Of a stretch of DNA of 64,000 nucleotides, positions 24,087 through 32,213 are shown piece after piece. Where the stretch lies: the NCBI RefSeq assembly GCF_002797555.1, contig NZ_PGFA01000001.1, forward strand, positions 1,302,001 to 1,366,000, given 5' to 3'. Each line of letters starts with the position of its first letter. The stretch's first letter is position 1. Position numbers and translations under genes: made by a program. The stretch is from Hymenobacter chitinivorans DSM 11115 (GTDB taxonomy: Bacteria; Bacteroidota; Bacteroidia; Cytophagales; Hymenobacteraceae). The notes below the pieces were generated by a model. The model saw only the letters and a program-made list of their open reading frames with translations, was not told where the DNA came from and did not search any database.

Positions 24087-25433
24087 ATGCAAAAATTCCC
24101 TCCCATCGTCTTATTTCTCGCTCTGCTTTCGGTTCCACTTATTGCGCAAAAAAAGCCAGCCTCGACAACTACCACGCCAGGAGTTGCCGCTGCGACGGTA
24201 GAACGGGTGGCCCGGGCGCTGGCCGATGACGACATGCAGGGGCGGGCTTCCACCCAGGCAGGCGGCCTGAAAGCCGCCCAGTTTCTGGCCGCCGAGTTCC
24301 AGCGCCTTGGTCTGGAGTCGTTACCGGGCGTGAAGGGCTACGAGCAAGTGTTTCCGGTGTACGAAGCCAAAACGGCCGCCCTCTACGTGACTATCAACGG
24401 CACCAACGTGCCAGCCGATAAAACCCTGCTCATCTCGGGGCAGCCCCAGCTCAACTGGACCAGCGAGGACGACCCCGCCGCCCGCGTCATGGTAATTAGC
24501 GCCCAAGCCATGCCCCGGCAGGTATTTCAGCAGATTCTGCAGCCCACCGAAAACCTGATTGTAATTCTGGATCCGGCCCGGGCCGAAGATTTTCAGCGCC
24601 TGGTCAACTACACCAAGCGCGGCCGACTCTCGGCCGACAAGCCCGGCCCGTACTCCTGCGTAGTGGCCCTGATGACGACCCCGAATGCCGGCATCAAGTT
24701 TCGCGTGGCCGCTAACACTACCGTGCGCCCCATTGAGATTCGCAACGTGGTGGGCGTGCTGCCGGGCAAAGACAAGGACCGGACCGCCGAAATGGTGGTT
24801 TTCTCCTCCCACTACGACCATCTGGGGCTGATTGAGCCCGTGGCCGGCGACAATATTGCCAATGGCGCCGACGACGACGCTAGTGGTACGACGGCCGTGG
24901 TGGCCCTGGCTGAGTATTTTAAGAAGAAGAACGACAACGCCCGCACCCTGGTTTTTGCCGCTTTCACGGCCGAGGAAATTGGGGGCTTTGGTTCCCAGTA
25001 CTTCTCCCGCCAGCTCGACGCCAAGCAGATTACGGCCATGTTCAACATCGAAATGATTGGCAAGCAGGCCAAGTTCGGTCCAAACACGGCCTTCATTACC
25101 GGCTTCGATAAGTCGGACTTCGGCAAGCTGCTGCAGCGCAACCTCACCGGCACGCCCTTCCGCTTCGAGCCCGACCCGTACCCCGAGCAAAACCTGTTTT
25201 ACCGCTCCGACAACGCTACCCTGGCCCGCCTGGGCGTACCGGCCCACACCATCAGCACCGACCAGATTCCGACCGATAAGCGCTACCACACCGTCGACGA
25301 CGAAATTGAAAGTTTGGACCTGCCCAATATGACGGCCGTCATTACCGCCATTGCCCGCAGCTCGGCCGGCATCGTGTCGGGCCAGCAGACGCCCACCCGC
25401 ATCAACCCCGAAGCCGTGGGGCAGCGGCCCTAA
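24087..25433 (+). CDS. Secreted M28-family metallopeptidase with PA domain
   Basis: 448 aa from ATG 24087 (signal peptide VLFLALLSVPLIAQ). Aminopeptidase-type M28 enzyme with two zinc ions: ligands and catalytic residues in SSHYDHLG, NGADDDASGTT, FTAEEIGGFGS and YHTVDDEIE. Residues about 100-215 would be the protease-associated insert found in many secreted M28 enzymes. Upstream in-frame codons overlap the META gene region and are not coding. Divergent from the META lipoprotein (106-bp shared region with GTTCGAAAAC twice at 23981-24010). Confidence 0.92.
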   Translation: MQKFPPIVLFLALLSVPLIAQKKPASTTTTPGVAAATVERVARALADDDMQGRASTQAGGLKAAQFLAAEFQRLGLESLPGVKGYEQVFPVYEAKTAALYVTINGTNVPADKTLLISGQPQLNWTSEDDPAARVMVISAQAMPRQVFQQILQPTENLIVILDPARAEDFQRLVNYTKRGRLSADKPGPYSCVVALMTTPNAGIKFRVAANTTVRPIEIRNVVGVLPGKDKDRTAEMVVFSSHYDHLGLIEPVAGDNIANGADDDASGTTAVVALAEYFKKKNDNARTLVFAAFTAEEIGGFGSQYFSRQLDAKQITAMFNIEMIGKQAKFGPNTAFITGFDKSDFGKLLQRNLTGTPFRFEPDPYPEQNLFYRSDNATLARLGVPAHTISTDQIPTDKRYHTVDDEIESLDLPNMTAVITAIARSSAGIVSGQQTPTRINPEAVGQRP

Positions 25434-25448
25434 GCGCGGCCGGCCCCC

Positions 25449-25494
25449 AAAGCAGAAGCCCTGACCAACAACTGCTGGTCAGGGCTTCTGCTTT
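25449..25494. terminator. Bidirectional terminator after M28 peptidase
   Basis: Perfect 19-bp stem (25449-25467 with 25476-25494; AAAGCAGAAGCCCTGACCA) with an 8-nt loop, between convergent genes. Confidence 0.88.
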
Positions 25495-25547
25495 AGAGAG
25501 GCATACGGGCTAAGTCGTTTTTTTCAAGCGGTTACGGCAACGGCAGG

Positions 25548-25883
25548 CTACAGCTTGCGGATGGAAATAATAGTAGCTGGTAGCTCCCGGGGAGCAGGCG
25601 GCCCGGCCGTGCGCGTGAGCTGCTCCAACGCCTGGAGGCGGTCGGCTTGCTGGTTGTGCTGCTCCACGAGCTGGGCGTAGGCGTCGGTAAGCAGCTTTAT
25701 TTGCTCCTTCAACTCGCTGACCTCCAGCGCGCCGGCATACCGTGGATCCGGCTGCTCCGGGTCGCTCAAACCACGGGCCGGCCGGTAGTGGCCGTTGCTG
25801 TCCGGCGCAATCTGGGCCTGCGCAGGGGCTGAAGTCAGGACGAGGAGAAAAAAGCCGAAAGTGGGAGCGTAGTAGTTTTTCAT
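25548..25883 (-). CDS. Small secreted coiled-coil protein
   Basis: 111 aa from ATG 25883. Signal peptide about 1-23 (FGFFLLVLTSAPAQAQ), a polar Pro-rich stretch, and a helix about 52-90 with heptad pattern (VSELKEQIKLLTDAYAQLVE, then QHNQQADRLQALEQL). No family recognised. Periplasmic or surface location expected. An upstream ATG at 25955 would destroy the signal peptide, so it is not used. Confidence 0.7.
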   Translation of the reverse strand: MKNYYAPTFGFFLLVLTSAPAQAQIAPDSNGHYRPARGLSDPEQPDPRYAGALEVSELKEQIKLLTDAYAQLVEQHNQQADRLQALEQLTRTAGPPAPRELPATIISIRKL

Positions 25884-25949
25884 ATAGCAGAAGGAAAATC
25901 GTTTGTATAAAACAAGTATAATAAAATCTATTATTAGTACCAAATAATA

Positions 25950-25993
25950 AGACACAAAGAATTGCTGTCGAGGCTCAGCAATTCTTTGTGTCT
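25950..25993. terminator. Long hairpin, probable terminator of the outer-membrane protein gene
   Basis: Perfect 18-bp stem (25950-25967 with 25976-25993; AGACACAAAGAATTGCTG), 8-nt loop, 26 nt after the stop codon of the minus-strand gene at 26019. On that strand the stem is followed by TATTATTTGG, without a strong T-run. Confidence 0.6.
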
Positions 25994-26018
25994 TAATAAA
26001 TAGTATTCGGGGAAAGGC

Positions 26019-26864
26019 TTAGCGGCCGACCCGTAAGCTCAGGCCGGCGCCTACCGTGGTGCCGCTGTAGGCGCCGGAAAAGGCTTTGCCCGCATTTACG
26101 TCCAGGCGCAGGCCCGGCCAGGGCCGCCAGTACAGGCCCGAGGTTACGCCGGGGGCCAGGGTGCTTTGCTGCTGCCAGGTGGCGTAAGTTTCGGCAAAGA
26201 ACCCGACTGACTTGGTCAACGGGCCGTTCAGGGCCAGCGTCCCCAAGTAGGTGCCCAGTTTGGTATCGGCGGCCTTGAAGCCCCGCTGCCGAAAGCCAAA
26301 GTTGGCTTCCAGGCCAAACCGCTCCCCGAGTTGCTGCGACACCAGCAGACGGGCCGCCGGCTCGTACTGGGTCGGCTGCAAAGATGGGTCCCCGTTGCGC
26401 AGGGTCATTTCGGCCAGCACCACCACCTGGGAGCGGGCATTGGGCGTGGTCGAGGCCAGAAACTTGGCGCCCACCGTCGTGGCCGTCAAGCCGCTGGGAC
26501 GCCGCACCTCCGTACTGCCAGGCTCGGTGGCCAGGGCTGGGGGCAGCGGAGCCAGATAACGCTGGGCCACCCGCAACTCAATGTTGTTGAAGAAGCCCAC
26601 CCGGAGCAGGCCGGTACTCAAACTGCGGCTGGTGGCGCTGCCGGGGCTAAACGGGTCGGGCTGGCTGCTAATGCCGGTTTCGAGCTGAAACTGGCCCGGG
26701 TTGAGCATATTGGTGGTAATGGTCTGCCCGGGCCGGTCGGGGCGAATGTTGCGCACAAAGGGCGTGTCTTCGTTGCCGAGGCTGGGGTCAGTGGTCTGGG
26801 CCAGGGTGCGGGCGGCGCCACCGAGCAGCAGCGCGGCGGTAGTCAGCAGAGTGGTCTTACGCAT
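26019..26864 (-). CDS. Outer-membrane beta-barrel protein (MetA-pathway/transporter-like)
   Basis: 281 aa. Signal peptide about 1-22 (LLTTAALLLGGAARTLAQ), then RNIRPDRPGQTITTNMLNPGQFQLETGI, the typical opening of the 'MetA-pathway of phenol degradation' type outer-membrane family, followed by alternating beta strands and a terminal strand ending LSLRVGR. Probably a barrel channel with unknown cargo. The family name does not imply phenol metabolism here. Monocistronic. Confidence 0.75.
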   Translation of the reverse strand: MRKTTLLTTAALLLGGAARTLAQTTDPSLGNEDTPFVRNIRPDRPGQTITTNMLNPGQFQLETGISSQPDPFSPGSATSRSLSTGLLRVGFFNNIELRVAQRYLAPLPPALATEPGSTEVRRPSGLTATTVGAKFLASTTPNARSQVVVLAEMTLRNGDPSLQPTQYEPAARLLVSQQLGERFGLEANFGFRQRGFKAADTKLGTYLGTLALNGPLTKSVGFFAETYATWQQQSTLAPGVTSGLYWRPWPGLRLDVNAGKAFSGAYSGTTVGAGLSLRVGR

Positions 26865-27140
26865 GCCCAGTTGACACCCGCCACCGCTTTATCGTTCGAA
26901 TACGGCTATAAAGCCTCGTTAAAACGCAATTTCTCTTAACAGGTTACAATTATTCCAGCCTTTTGCTTGAAAATGCTCGGCATGCAGCGTATTTTGCGGA
27001 GCGAACTACCCGCCCGTTCCGGATCAGGAACGGGCCCGGTGGCTCGCCCCGCGCCTGTTACTCACCCATTTTCTGTTGTTCCGCCTCATGCCCGCCACTG
27101 TTCCCTGACTTTCGCCCGGTGCCGGAAAGGCCCCGGCCGC
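26865..27140. other. Spacer with a GTTCC hairpin
   Basis: 276 nt, no convincing gene. CCCGTTCC/GGAACGGG (27011-27018 with 27025-27032) forms an 8-bp hairpin without T-run; nothing else stands out. It lies between the outer-membrane protein promoter side and the 3' end of the TPR gene. Confidence 0.5.
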
Positions 27141-27479
27141 TTACTCGTCTTCGTAGTCGAGGCCGAGCAGCGAGTTCAGGGCCTGCTGGATTTCACTGGC
27201 GGCGTGCATCTGGCCCGCTTTGCGGCTGACCTGCAGCCCGCGCCGGTAAACCTTTTCGGCTTCTTCTGGATTTTGTAAGTGCTCCAGCATCTTGCCCGCG
27301 TGGTAGTACGTACCCACGTAGTCCGGGTGCTCATCCAGAAGTTTCTGGTAATACTCCATAGCCCGTTGGGGCTCCGTCGTCCGATACTCAGTGGCCAGGG
27401 CGTAGATGATGAACGGGTCGTTCGGGTCTTCGTTGTAAAAGGTCAGCAGCTGCTGCAGGCGGGTCGGCGTAGTGTCCAT
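27141..27479 (-). CDS. Small tetratricopeptide-repeat protein
   Basis: 112 aa, cytoplasmic (no signal). Two TPR-like helix pairs: DPFIIYALATEYRTTEPQRA / MEYYQKLLDEHPDYVGTYYH and AGKMLEHLQNPEEAEKVYRR / GLQVSRKAGQMHAASEIQ, then an acidic end (LDYEDE). A conserved small TPR protein in Bacteroidota; likely an adaptor. Divergent from etfB, sharing 78 bp. Confidence 0.8.
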   Translation of the reverse strand: MDTTPTRLQQLLTFYNEDPNDPFIIYALATEYRTTEPQRAMEYYQKLLDEHPDYVGTYYHAGKMLEHLQNPEEAEKVYRRGLQVSRKAGQMHAASEIQQALNSLLGLDYEDE

Positions 27480-27496
27480 CGGGAGGGAGTTTTCTG

Positions 27497-27504
27497 TATC
27501 TTCG
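27497..27504 (+). promoter_or_regulatory. etfB promoter, -7 element
   Basis: TATCTTCG, one base from TAnnTTTG, 53 nt before the etfB start codon. Confidence 0.5.
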
Positions 27505-27557
27505 CCCGAAATTAGGGGCTTTCCCGTAGTTTATCTCCCATCCACAAGCAGCCGTAG

Positions 27558-28298
27558 ATGAAGTTTCTCGTTTGCATCAGCAACGTTCCCGACACGACCA
27601 CCAAAATCACCTTCACGCCCGATAACAAGGAGTTCAACAAGGCCGGGGTGCAGTTCGTGATTAATCCCTGGGACGAATACGCCCTGACCCGCGCCATTGA
27701 GCTCAAAGAAGCCCAGGGCAGCGGCACCGTAACCGTCCTCAACGTTGGCGAAGCCGACACCGAGCCCAACATTCGTAAAGCCCTGGCCATCGGCGCCGAC
27801 GACGCTATCCGCGTCAACGCCGCGCCCACGGACGCCTACTTCGTGGCCCAGCAGATTGCTGCCATTGCCAAAGAAGGCGCCTACGACGTGATTCTGATGG
27901 GCAAGGAAAGCATTGACTACAACGGCTTCCAAGTACACGGCATGGTGGGCGAACTGCTCGGCATCCCGACCGTGGCCCCGGCCATGAAGCTCGATATGAG
28001 CGGCAACACCGCCACGCTGGAGCGCGAAATCGAGGGTGGCAAGGAAATCGTGGAGGTAAATACGCCTTTCGTGGCTTCCTGCCAGCAGCCCATGTGCGAG
28101 CCCCGCATCCCCAACATGCGCGGCATCATGACGGCCCGCACCAAGCCCCTGAAAGTAGTGGAGCCCGTAGGTGAAGGTGCCCGCACCGCGGTAGCCGAGT
28201 ACGCGCTGCCCCCCAAGAAGCAGGGCGTGAAGCTCATTCCCGCCGAGTCGGCCGGGGATTTGATCAAGCTGCTCCGCAACGAAGCCAAGGTGATTTAA
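27558..28298 (+). CDS. etfB: Electron transfer flavoprotein beta subunit
   Basis: 246 aa. Partner of EtfA; takes electrons from acyl-CoA and related dehydrogenases and passes them to ETF-quinone oxidoreductase. Visible: KFLVCISNVPDTTTKI start, VINPWDEYALTRAIELKEA, GADDAIRVN, ILMGKESIDYNG, and the ETF-beta signature region around VASCQQPMCEPRIPNMRGIMTA. Followed by etfA after a palindromic spacer. Cytoplasmic. Confidence 0.95.
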   Translation: MKFLVCISNVPDTTTKITFTPDNKEFNKAGVQFVINPWDEYALTRAIELKEAQGSGTVTVLNVGEADTEPNIRKALAIGADDAIRVNAAPTDAYFVAQQIAAIAKEGAYDVILMGKESIDYNGFQVHGMVGELLGIPTVAPAMKLDMSGNTATLEREIEGGKEIVEVNTPFVASCQQPMCEPRIPNMRGIMTARTKPLKVVEPVGEGARTAVAEYALPPKKQGVKLIPAESAGDLIKLLRNEAKVI

Positions 28299-28403
28299 TT
28301 GGTTTTTGGTCGTTGGTTTTTTGCTTTTGGCTTAGGTCAAATTAGCAAGAAATCAGCTCGTTGAACACCAAGAAACCAAAAACCAAACTCAAAAAACCAA
28401 AGA
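28299..28403. repeat. Word-repeat palindrome, family H (etfB-etfA)
   Basis: Left arm of TTGGTTTTTGG/TTTTTTGC words, right arm AAACCAAAAACCAAACTC; it fills the 106-nt spacer and ends next to the etfA ATG. Confidence 0.7.
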
Positions 28404-28404
28404 A

Positions 28405-29382
28405 ATGTCCGTTCTAGTAGTAGTTGAATGTGATGGCGGCGAGGTTAAAAAGTCGTCGTTGGAAGTGGCTTCCTACGGGAGCCAGGTAGCCCAGATGCTC
28501 GGCACCACGGCCACGGCCGTAGCCGTAGGGGAGGCCACCGAAGCCAACCTGGCCCAGCTCGGCGAGCAGGGTATCAGCAAGGTGCTGTATGACGCGGAGC
28601 CCCGGTTGAAAGATTTCGTCAATGGCGCTTACACTAAGCTCATTGCCGCCGCCGCCGAGAAGGAAGGCGCCCAGGTAATTGTGCTGGCTAACTCCAACAT
28701 TGGCGCCGCCGTGGGCTCGCGCCTGTCGGTGCGGCTGAAGGCCAGCCTGGCCACCAACGTAGTAGAACTGCCCAAAAACGACGGCGGCAGCTTCACCGTG
28801 AAGCGCGGCGCCTTCTCGGGCAAAGCCTTTGCCGACGTGGTGCTGACCGGCGACCGGAAAATTCTGGCCGTAAAGAAAAACTCAATTGAGGCCCTGCACG
28901 AAGCCGGCAAAACCGCCCAAGTAGAGGCCTTCTCGGCCAGCCTCTCGGATGCCGATTTCGCCGACGCGCCCAAGCAGGTGGTGATGCAGGATCAGGCCGG
29001 CGGCGTGCTGCTGCCCGAGGCTGACCGTGTGGTATCGGGTGGCCGGGGCATGAAAGGCCCCGAAAACTGGCACCTGATTGAGGACCTGGCCAAGGCCCTG
29101 GGTGCGGCTACGGCCTGCTCCAAGCCCGTGTCGGACGTCGACTGGCGCCCTCACCACGAGCACGTGGGTCAGACGGGTATCACGGTTTCGCCCAACCTGT
29201 ATATTGCCTGCGGTATTTCGGGTGCTATTCAGCACCTGGCGGGGGTCAACTCCTCGAAAGTGATTGTCGTAATCAACAAAGATCCGGAAGCGCCGTTCTT
29301 CAAGGCTGCTGATTATGGCATCGTAGGCGACGTTTTCGAAGTTCTGCCCAAACTCACCCAGGCCGTTAAGGAATTGAATTAG
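28405..29382 (+). CDS. etfA: Electron transfer flavoprotein alpha subunit
   Basis: 325 aa, FAD-binding subunit of ETF. N-terminal domain about 1-190 (VVVECDGGEVKKSSLEVASYG), C-terminal FAD domain with SGGRGMKGPENWHLIEDLA, the GATACSKPVSD segment, GQTGITVSPNLYIACGISGAIQHLAG and INKDPEAPFFKAADYGIVGD, which is the ETF-alpha signature. Cotranscribed with etfB presumably through the palindrome. Confidence 0.96.
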   Translation: MSVLVVVECDGGEVKKSSLEVASYGSQVAQMLGTTATAVAVGEATEANLAQLGEQGISKVLYDAEPRLKDFVNGAYTKLIAAAAEKEGAQVIVLANSNIGAAVGSRLSVRLKASLATNVVELPKNDGGSFTVKRGAFSGKAFADVVLTGDRKILAVKKNSIEALHEAGKTAQVEAFSASLSDADFADAPKQVVMQDQAGGVLLPEADRVVSGGRGMKGPENWHLIEDLAKALGAATACSKPVSDVDWRPHHEHVGQTGITVSPNLYIACGISGAIQHLAGVNSSKVIVVINKDPEAPFFKAADYGIVGDVFEVLPKLTQAVKELN

Positions 29383-29475
29383 GGTCTTGGGGTCTTGGGT
29401 TTCAGAAACGAGAAAGCCTAGCTTTGTCCTTCTGACGCGTCCAAGACCCCAAGCTCCCAAGACCCTAAGCTCCTA
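29383..29475. repeat. Word-repeat palindrome, family I (etfA-nuclease gene)
   Basis: Left arm GGGTCTTGGGGTCTTGGG, right arm CCAAGACCCCAAGCTCCCAAGACCC; fills the spacer. Confidence 0.75.
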
Positions 29476-29481
29476 GATACC

Positions 29482-30105
29482 TTGAAAAAAATACAGCTCG
29501 AAATTCTGGGCCTTTCCTCCAGCCAGTCGCAGTCCGGCTCTTTTGCCCTGATTCTGGGCGAGAAGACCGGTAACCGGCGTTTGCCCATCATCATCGGCAT
29601 GTTTGAGGCGCAAAGCATTGCCATTCAGATTGAGAAAATCAACCCCAACCGGCCGCTCACGCACGACCTGTTCAAGTCGTTTGCCGAGCACGTGCACGTG
29701 GCCGTGCTGGAAGTGCTGATTTCGGATCTGAAGGAAGGCGTGTTCTACTCCAAGATTGTGTGCACCGACGGGGCCACGACCTTCGAGCTGGATGCCCGCC
29801 CCAGCGACGCCATTGCCATCGGGCTGCGCTTCGGCGTCCCGATTTTCACGGTGGAAAGCGTGCTGAGCGAAGCCGGTATCATCCTCAGTGACCTCGACGA
29901 AAACGCTGATGACGATGCCGACGAGGATGACGAGGACGAGGATGACGACAGTGCCGGCACGCCCAAGCCGGAGCCCACGCCCCGGGACCCCAGCGGGCAG
30001 GTTTCGCTGGACGAGCTGACCAAGATGCTGGCCCAGGCCCTGGAAAAAGAAGATTACGAAAAGGCCGCCAAAATCCGCGACGAACTCAACAAGCGCAACG
30101 GCTAA
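29482..30105 (+). CDS. Bifunctional nuclease (DUF151) with acidic linker and UVR-like tail
   Basis: 207 aa. Start TTG at 29482 fits the conserved beginning KKIQLEILGLSSSQSQ. Residues 1-135 are a BFN/DUF151 domain (LPIIIGMFEAQSIAIQIE, RPLTHDLF, DARPSDAIAIGLRFGVPIF). Then a very acidic linker about 137-155 (DENADDDADEDDEDEDDD), a Pro-rich stretch, and a C-terminal UVR-like helix pair (LAQALEKEDYEKAAKIRDEL), a motif used in UvrB-UvrC contacts and by McsA. Suggests a nucleic-acid or protein-interaction role. Ends in a terminator. Confidence 0.9.
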   Translation: MKKIQLEILGLSSSQSQSGSFALILGEKTGNRRLPIIIGMFEAQSIAIQIEKINPNRPLTHDLFKSFAEHVHVAVLEVLISDLKEGVFYSKIVCTDGATTFELDARPSDAIAIGLRFGVPIFTVESVLSEAGIILSDLDENADDDADEDDEDEDDDSAGTPKPEPTPRDPSGQVSLDELTKMLAQALEKEDYEKAAKIRDELNKRNG

Positions 30106-30121
30106 GGTTTGGCCTCATTAT

Positions 30122-30157
30122 GAAAGGCTTCTCCAGCACGGAGGAGCCTTTTTTTGT
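30122..30157 (+). terminator. Terminator after DUF151 gene
   Basis: 10-bp stem AGGCTTCTCC/GGAGGAGCCT with one mismatch, 5-nt loop and seven T. Confidence 0.8.
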
Positions 30158-30382
30158 GCCCTCGCTACACCACAAGGAGCAGTAAGGAGCAGGATTGGGG
30201 GGCTTCAGTCCTTCGTACTGGCCGCTGGCAGCTGCGTAGTTCTACGATAAAGTGCTCCTGGAAAATACGCATTTATAGGCTCTGCAGGCCGTTTTGCTAG
30301 ACTCCGTCGAGTTATCTGCGTTTGAAAAGGAGCCCTGGGGAACTGGGGTGTCCATTCCTTTCCAACCTTAATGCTCTGAGCT
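30158..30382. other. Spacer without recognised feature
   Basis: 225 nt between the terminator and the next possible gene. Somewhat lower GC; I see no clear promoter or repeat. Confidence 0.4.
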
Positions 30383-30574
30383 ATGAAACGCAAACACCTG
30401 TCGGCTGACCACCGCACTCCCAAAGCCACCTCCAAGGAGGAACGGATTCGCCACAACAATTTTTCCGTGGAGCTGGACCCGCTGCCCCGGGAGCAGAACC
30501 AGGATTATCTGCCGCTGAAAGTGCGGGGGCCCGAGCCCCTGCGGCCCATGGATTTTGACCGGCCCGGGTGGTGA
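30383..30574 (+). CDS. Small charged hypothetical protein (63 aa)
   Basis: 63 aa, very polar (KRKHLSADHRTPKATSKEER ... PLPREQNQDYLPLKVRGPEP), no signal or membrane segment. Third-position GC bias resembles coding DNA of the region; no family recognised. It is isolated, 87 nt before the YfiT-type gene. Could be a real small protein or a chance frame. Confidence 0.45.
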   Translation: MKRKHLSADHRTPKATSKEERIRHNNFSVELDPLPREQNQDYLPLKVRGPEPLRPMDFDRPGW

Positions 30575-30661
30575 CAGCGCCCGTCGGGCGGCGGAGACTG
30601 GCGGAGCAGCGGCCGGGCAAACGGGTTTTAGTACCTTGCCGCTTTCAAGCAAACCGCGCTA

Positions 30662-31207
30662 ATGGAAACCACCACCGCCCCCGACCTTCGCTACCCGATT
30701 GGCCACGTTCAGCTGCCCGACGAGCCCCTGAGCCAGGGCACGCGCCTGGCCCTGATTGCCCGCATTGCCGTGCTGCCCGACCAGGTGCGGGCCGCCGTTA
30801 CCGGCCTGACGCCCGCCCAGCTCGATACGCCCTACCGGCCCGGGGGCTGGACGGTGCGCCAAGTTATTCACCACTTGCCCGACTCCCACCTGAACGCCTA
30901 CACCCGGATGCGGCTGGCCCTGACCGAGGAAAACCCAACTATTCGTCCCTACGATGAGCAGGCGTGGGCGGAGCTGCCCGACGTGACGGCTACGCCCGTG
31001 GCCGTGTCGTTGGCGCTGCTGGAGGCACTGCACATCCGCTGGACCATCTTGCTGCGCCAACTTACCGACGCGCAGTGGCTGCGCACCTTTCACCACCCGG
31101 AGTCCAAGCGTGATATCAGCTTGGACCATGCTTTGGCCACCTACGCCTGGCACGGGCAGCACCATTTGGCCCACATTACCGAGCTGCGGCGGCGGGAAGG
31201 GTTTTAA
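30662..31207 (+). CDS. YfiT/DinB-family metal-dependent protein
   Basis: 181 aa, four-helix bundle of the DinB superfamily, YfiT branch (opening DLRYPIGHVQLPDEP). Probable metal histidines in VIHHLPDSH (about residues 67-72) and WHGQHHLAHI (about 164-170). Relatives in Firmicutes act as thiol transferases for bacillithiol. Bacteroidota do make bacillithiol in some lineages, so a detoxification role is plausible but inferred. Ends near a strong bidirectional terminator. Confidence 0.88.
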   Translation: METTTAPDLRYPIGHVQLPDEPLSQGTRLALIARIAVLPDQVRAAVTGLTPAQLDTPYRPGGWTVRQVIHHLPDSHLNAYTRMRLALTEENPTIRPYDEQAWAELPDVTATPVAVSLALLEALHIRWTILLRQLTDAQWLRTFHHPESKRDISLDHALATYAWHGQHHLAHITELRRREGF

Positions 31208-31229
31208 CTAACTTACTTGACGACCATGC

Positions 31230-31263
31230 AAAAGGCCGGTTCACGCGCGTGAACCGGCCTTTT
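31230..31263. terminator. Bidirectional terminator
   Basis: Perfect palindrome, 16-bp stem AAAAGGCCGGTTCACG with a 2-nt centre, between convergent YfiT and mlaF genes. Confidence 0.9.
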
Positions 31264-31283
31264 ACACTTTAACCCAACCAGGC

Positions 31284-32093
31284 TTAGATATTGTAGGCGT
31301 CGTCGGCGGTGGCGGCGGCCAGGCCGCCTTCGGTTTCCTCGTCCACCTTCTTGGCGGCCCGCACCAGGCTGCTGCTGAAAATAAACTCCTTGAGCTCGGG
31401 CACCGTGGTGTTCAGGATTTCATCCTTGTTGCCGTCCCAGAGCTTGCGGCCCTGGTGCAGGTAGATGATATGGTCCCCGATTTCGACCACCGAGTTCATG
31501 TCGTGGGTGATGACGACGGTGGTGATTTTATACTCGTGGGTAATTTCGTAGATGAGCTCGTCAATCTTGATGCTGGTGGCCGGGTCGAGGCCGGAGTTGG
31601 GCTCGTCGCAGAACAGGTAGGTGCAGTTGGGGGCAATGGCGCGGGCAATGCCGACGCGCTTTTTCATGCCCCCCGAAATTTCGGAGGGCATCTTGTTGCC
31701 GGCATTTTCCAGGCCTACGCGCTTGAGGCAGAACTCGACCCGGTCGCGCCGTTCTTCCTTGCTCATTTCGGGGGTGAGCATCTTGAGCGGAAACTCGGTG
31801 TTTTCGAACACCGTCATCGAGTCGAACAACGCCCCGCCCTGAAACAGCATCCCGATTTTGCGCCGGATTTCCTGCTTGATGTCCACCTTGTTGTTGGTAA
31901 ACACCAGCCCGTCGAAGGTGATGCTGCCCAAGTCGGGCTTCATCAAGCCCACGATGCACTGTAGCAGCACGCTTTTGCCCGTGCCCGAACCCCCGAGCAG
32001 CAGGTTACACTTGCCCGTCTCGAAGGTGCAGGTAATGCCCTTCAGCACGGGGTTGCCGTTGAACGACTTCTGAACGTTATGAACTTCAATCAT
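31284..32093 (-). CDS. mlaF: ABC transporter ATPase, MlaF type
   Basis: 269 aa. ATPase of the Mla-like system that moves phospholipids between the membranes. Walker A GGSGTGKSVLLQC, Q-loop MLFQGGALFDSMTVFENTEFPL (the ALFDSMTV stretch is typical for Mla/Ttg2A), signature EISGGMKKRVGIARAI, Walker B YLFCDEPNSGLDP, H-loop VVITHDMNS. mlaE lies upstream across a family G palindrome. No mlaD is present beside them, though in this phylum it is often elsewhere. Confidence 0.92.
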   Translation of the reverse strand: MIEVHNVQKSFNGNPVLKGITCTFETGKCNLLLGGSGTGKSVLLQCIVGLMKPDLGSITFDGLVFTNNKVDIKQEIRRKIGMLFQGGALFDSMTVFENTEFPLKMLTPEMSKEERRDRVEFCLKRVGLENAGNKMPSEISGGMKKRVGIARAIAPNCTYLFCDEPNSGLDPATSIKIDELIYEITHEYKITTVVITHDMNSVVEIGDHIIYLHQGRKLWDGNKDEILNTTVPELKEFIFSSSLVRAAKKVDEETEGGLAAATADDAYNI

Positions 32094-32213
32094 GCTAATG
32101 TGCTCAAATGCTAATGTGGTTGAATGTGCTAATAATTAACGTGCTGACTCAATTGGTTCTAATGAACAGTTCATTAGCACTTCAGCACATCTACACAGTA
32201 GCACATTAACTAA
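32094..32213. repeat. Word-repeat palindrome, family G (mlaE-mlaF)
   Basis: GTGCTAATGTGG/TGAATGTGC words on the left, CAGCACATCTACACAGTAGC-type words on the right. Family G also occurs at 42527, 43903 and 62245. Confidence 0.7.
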
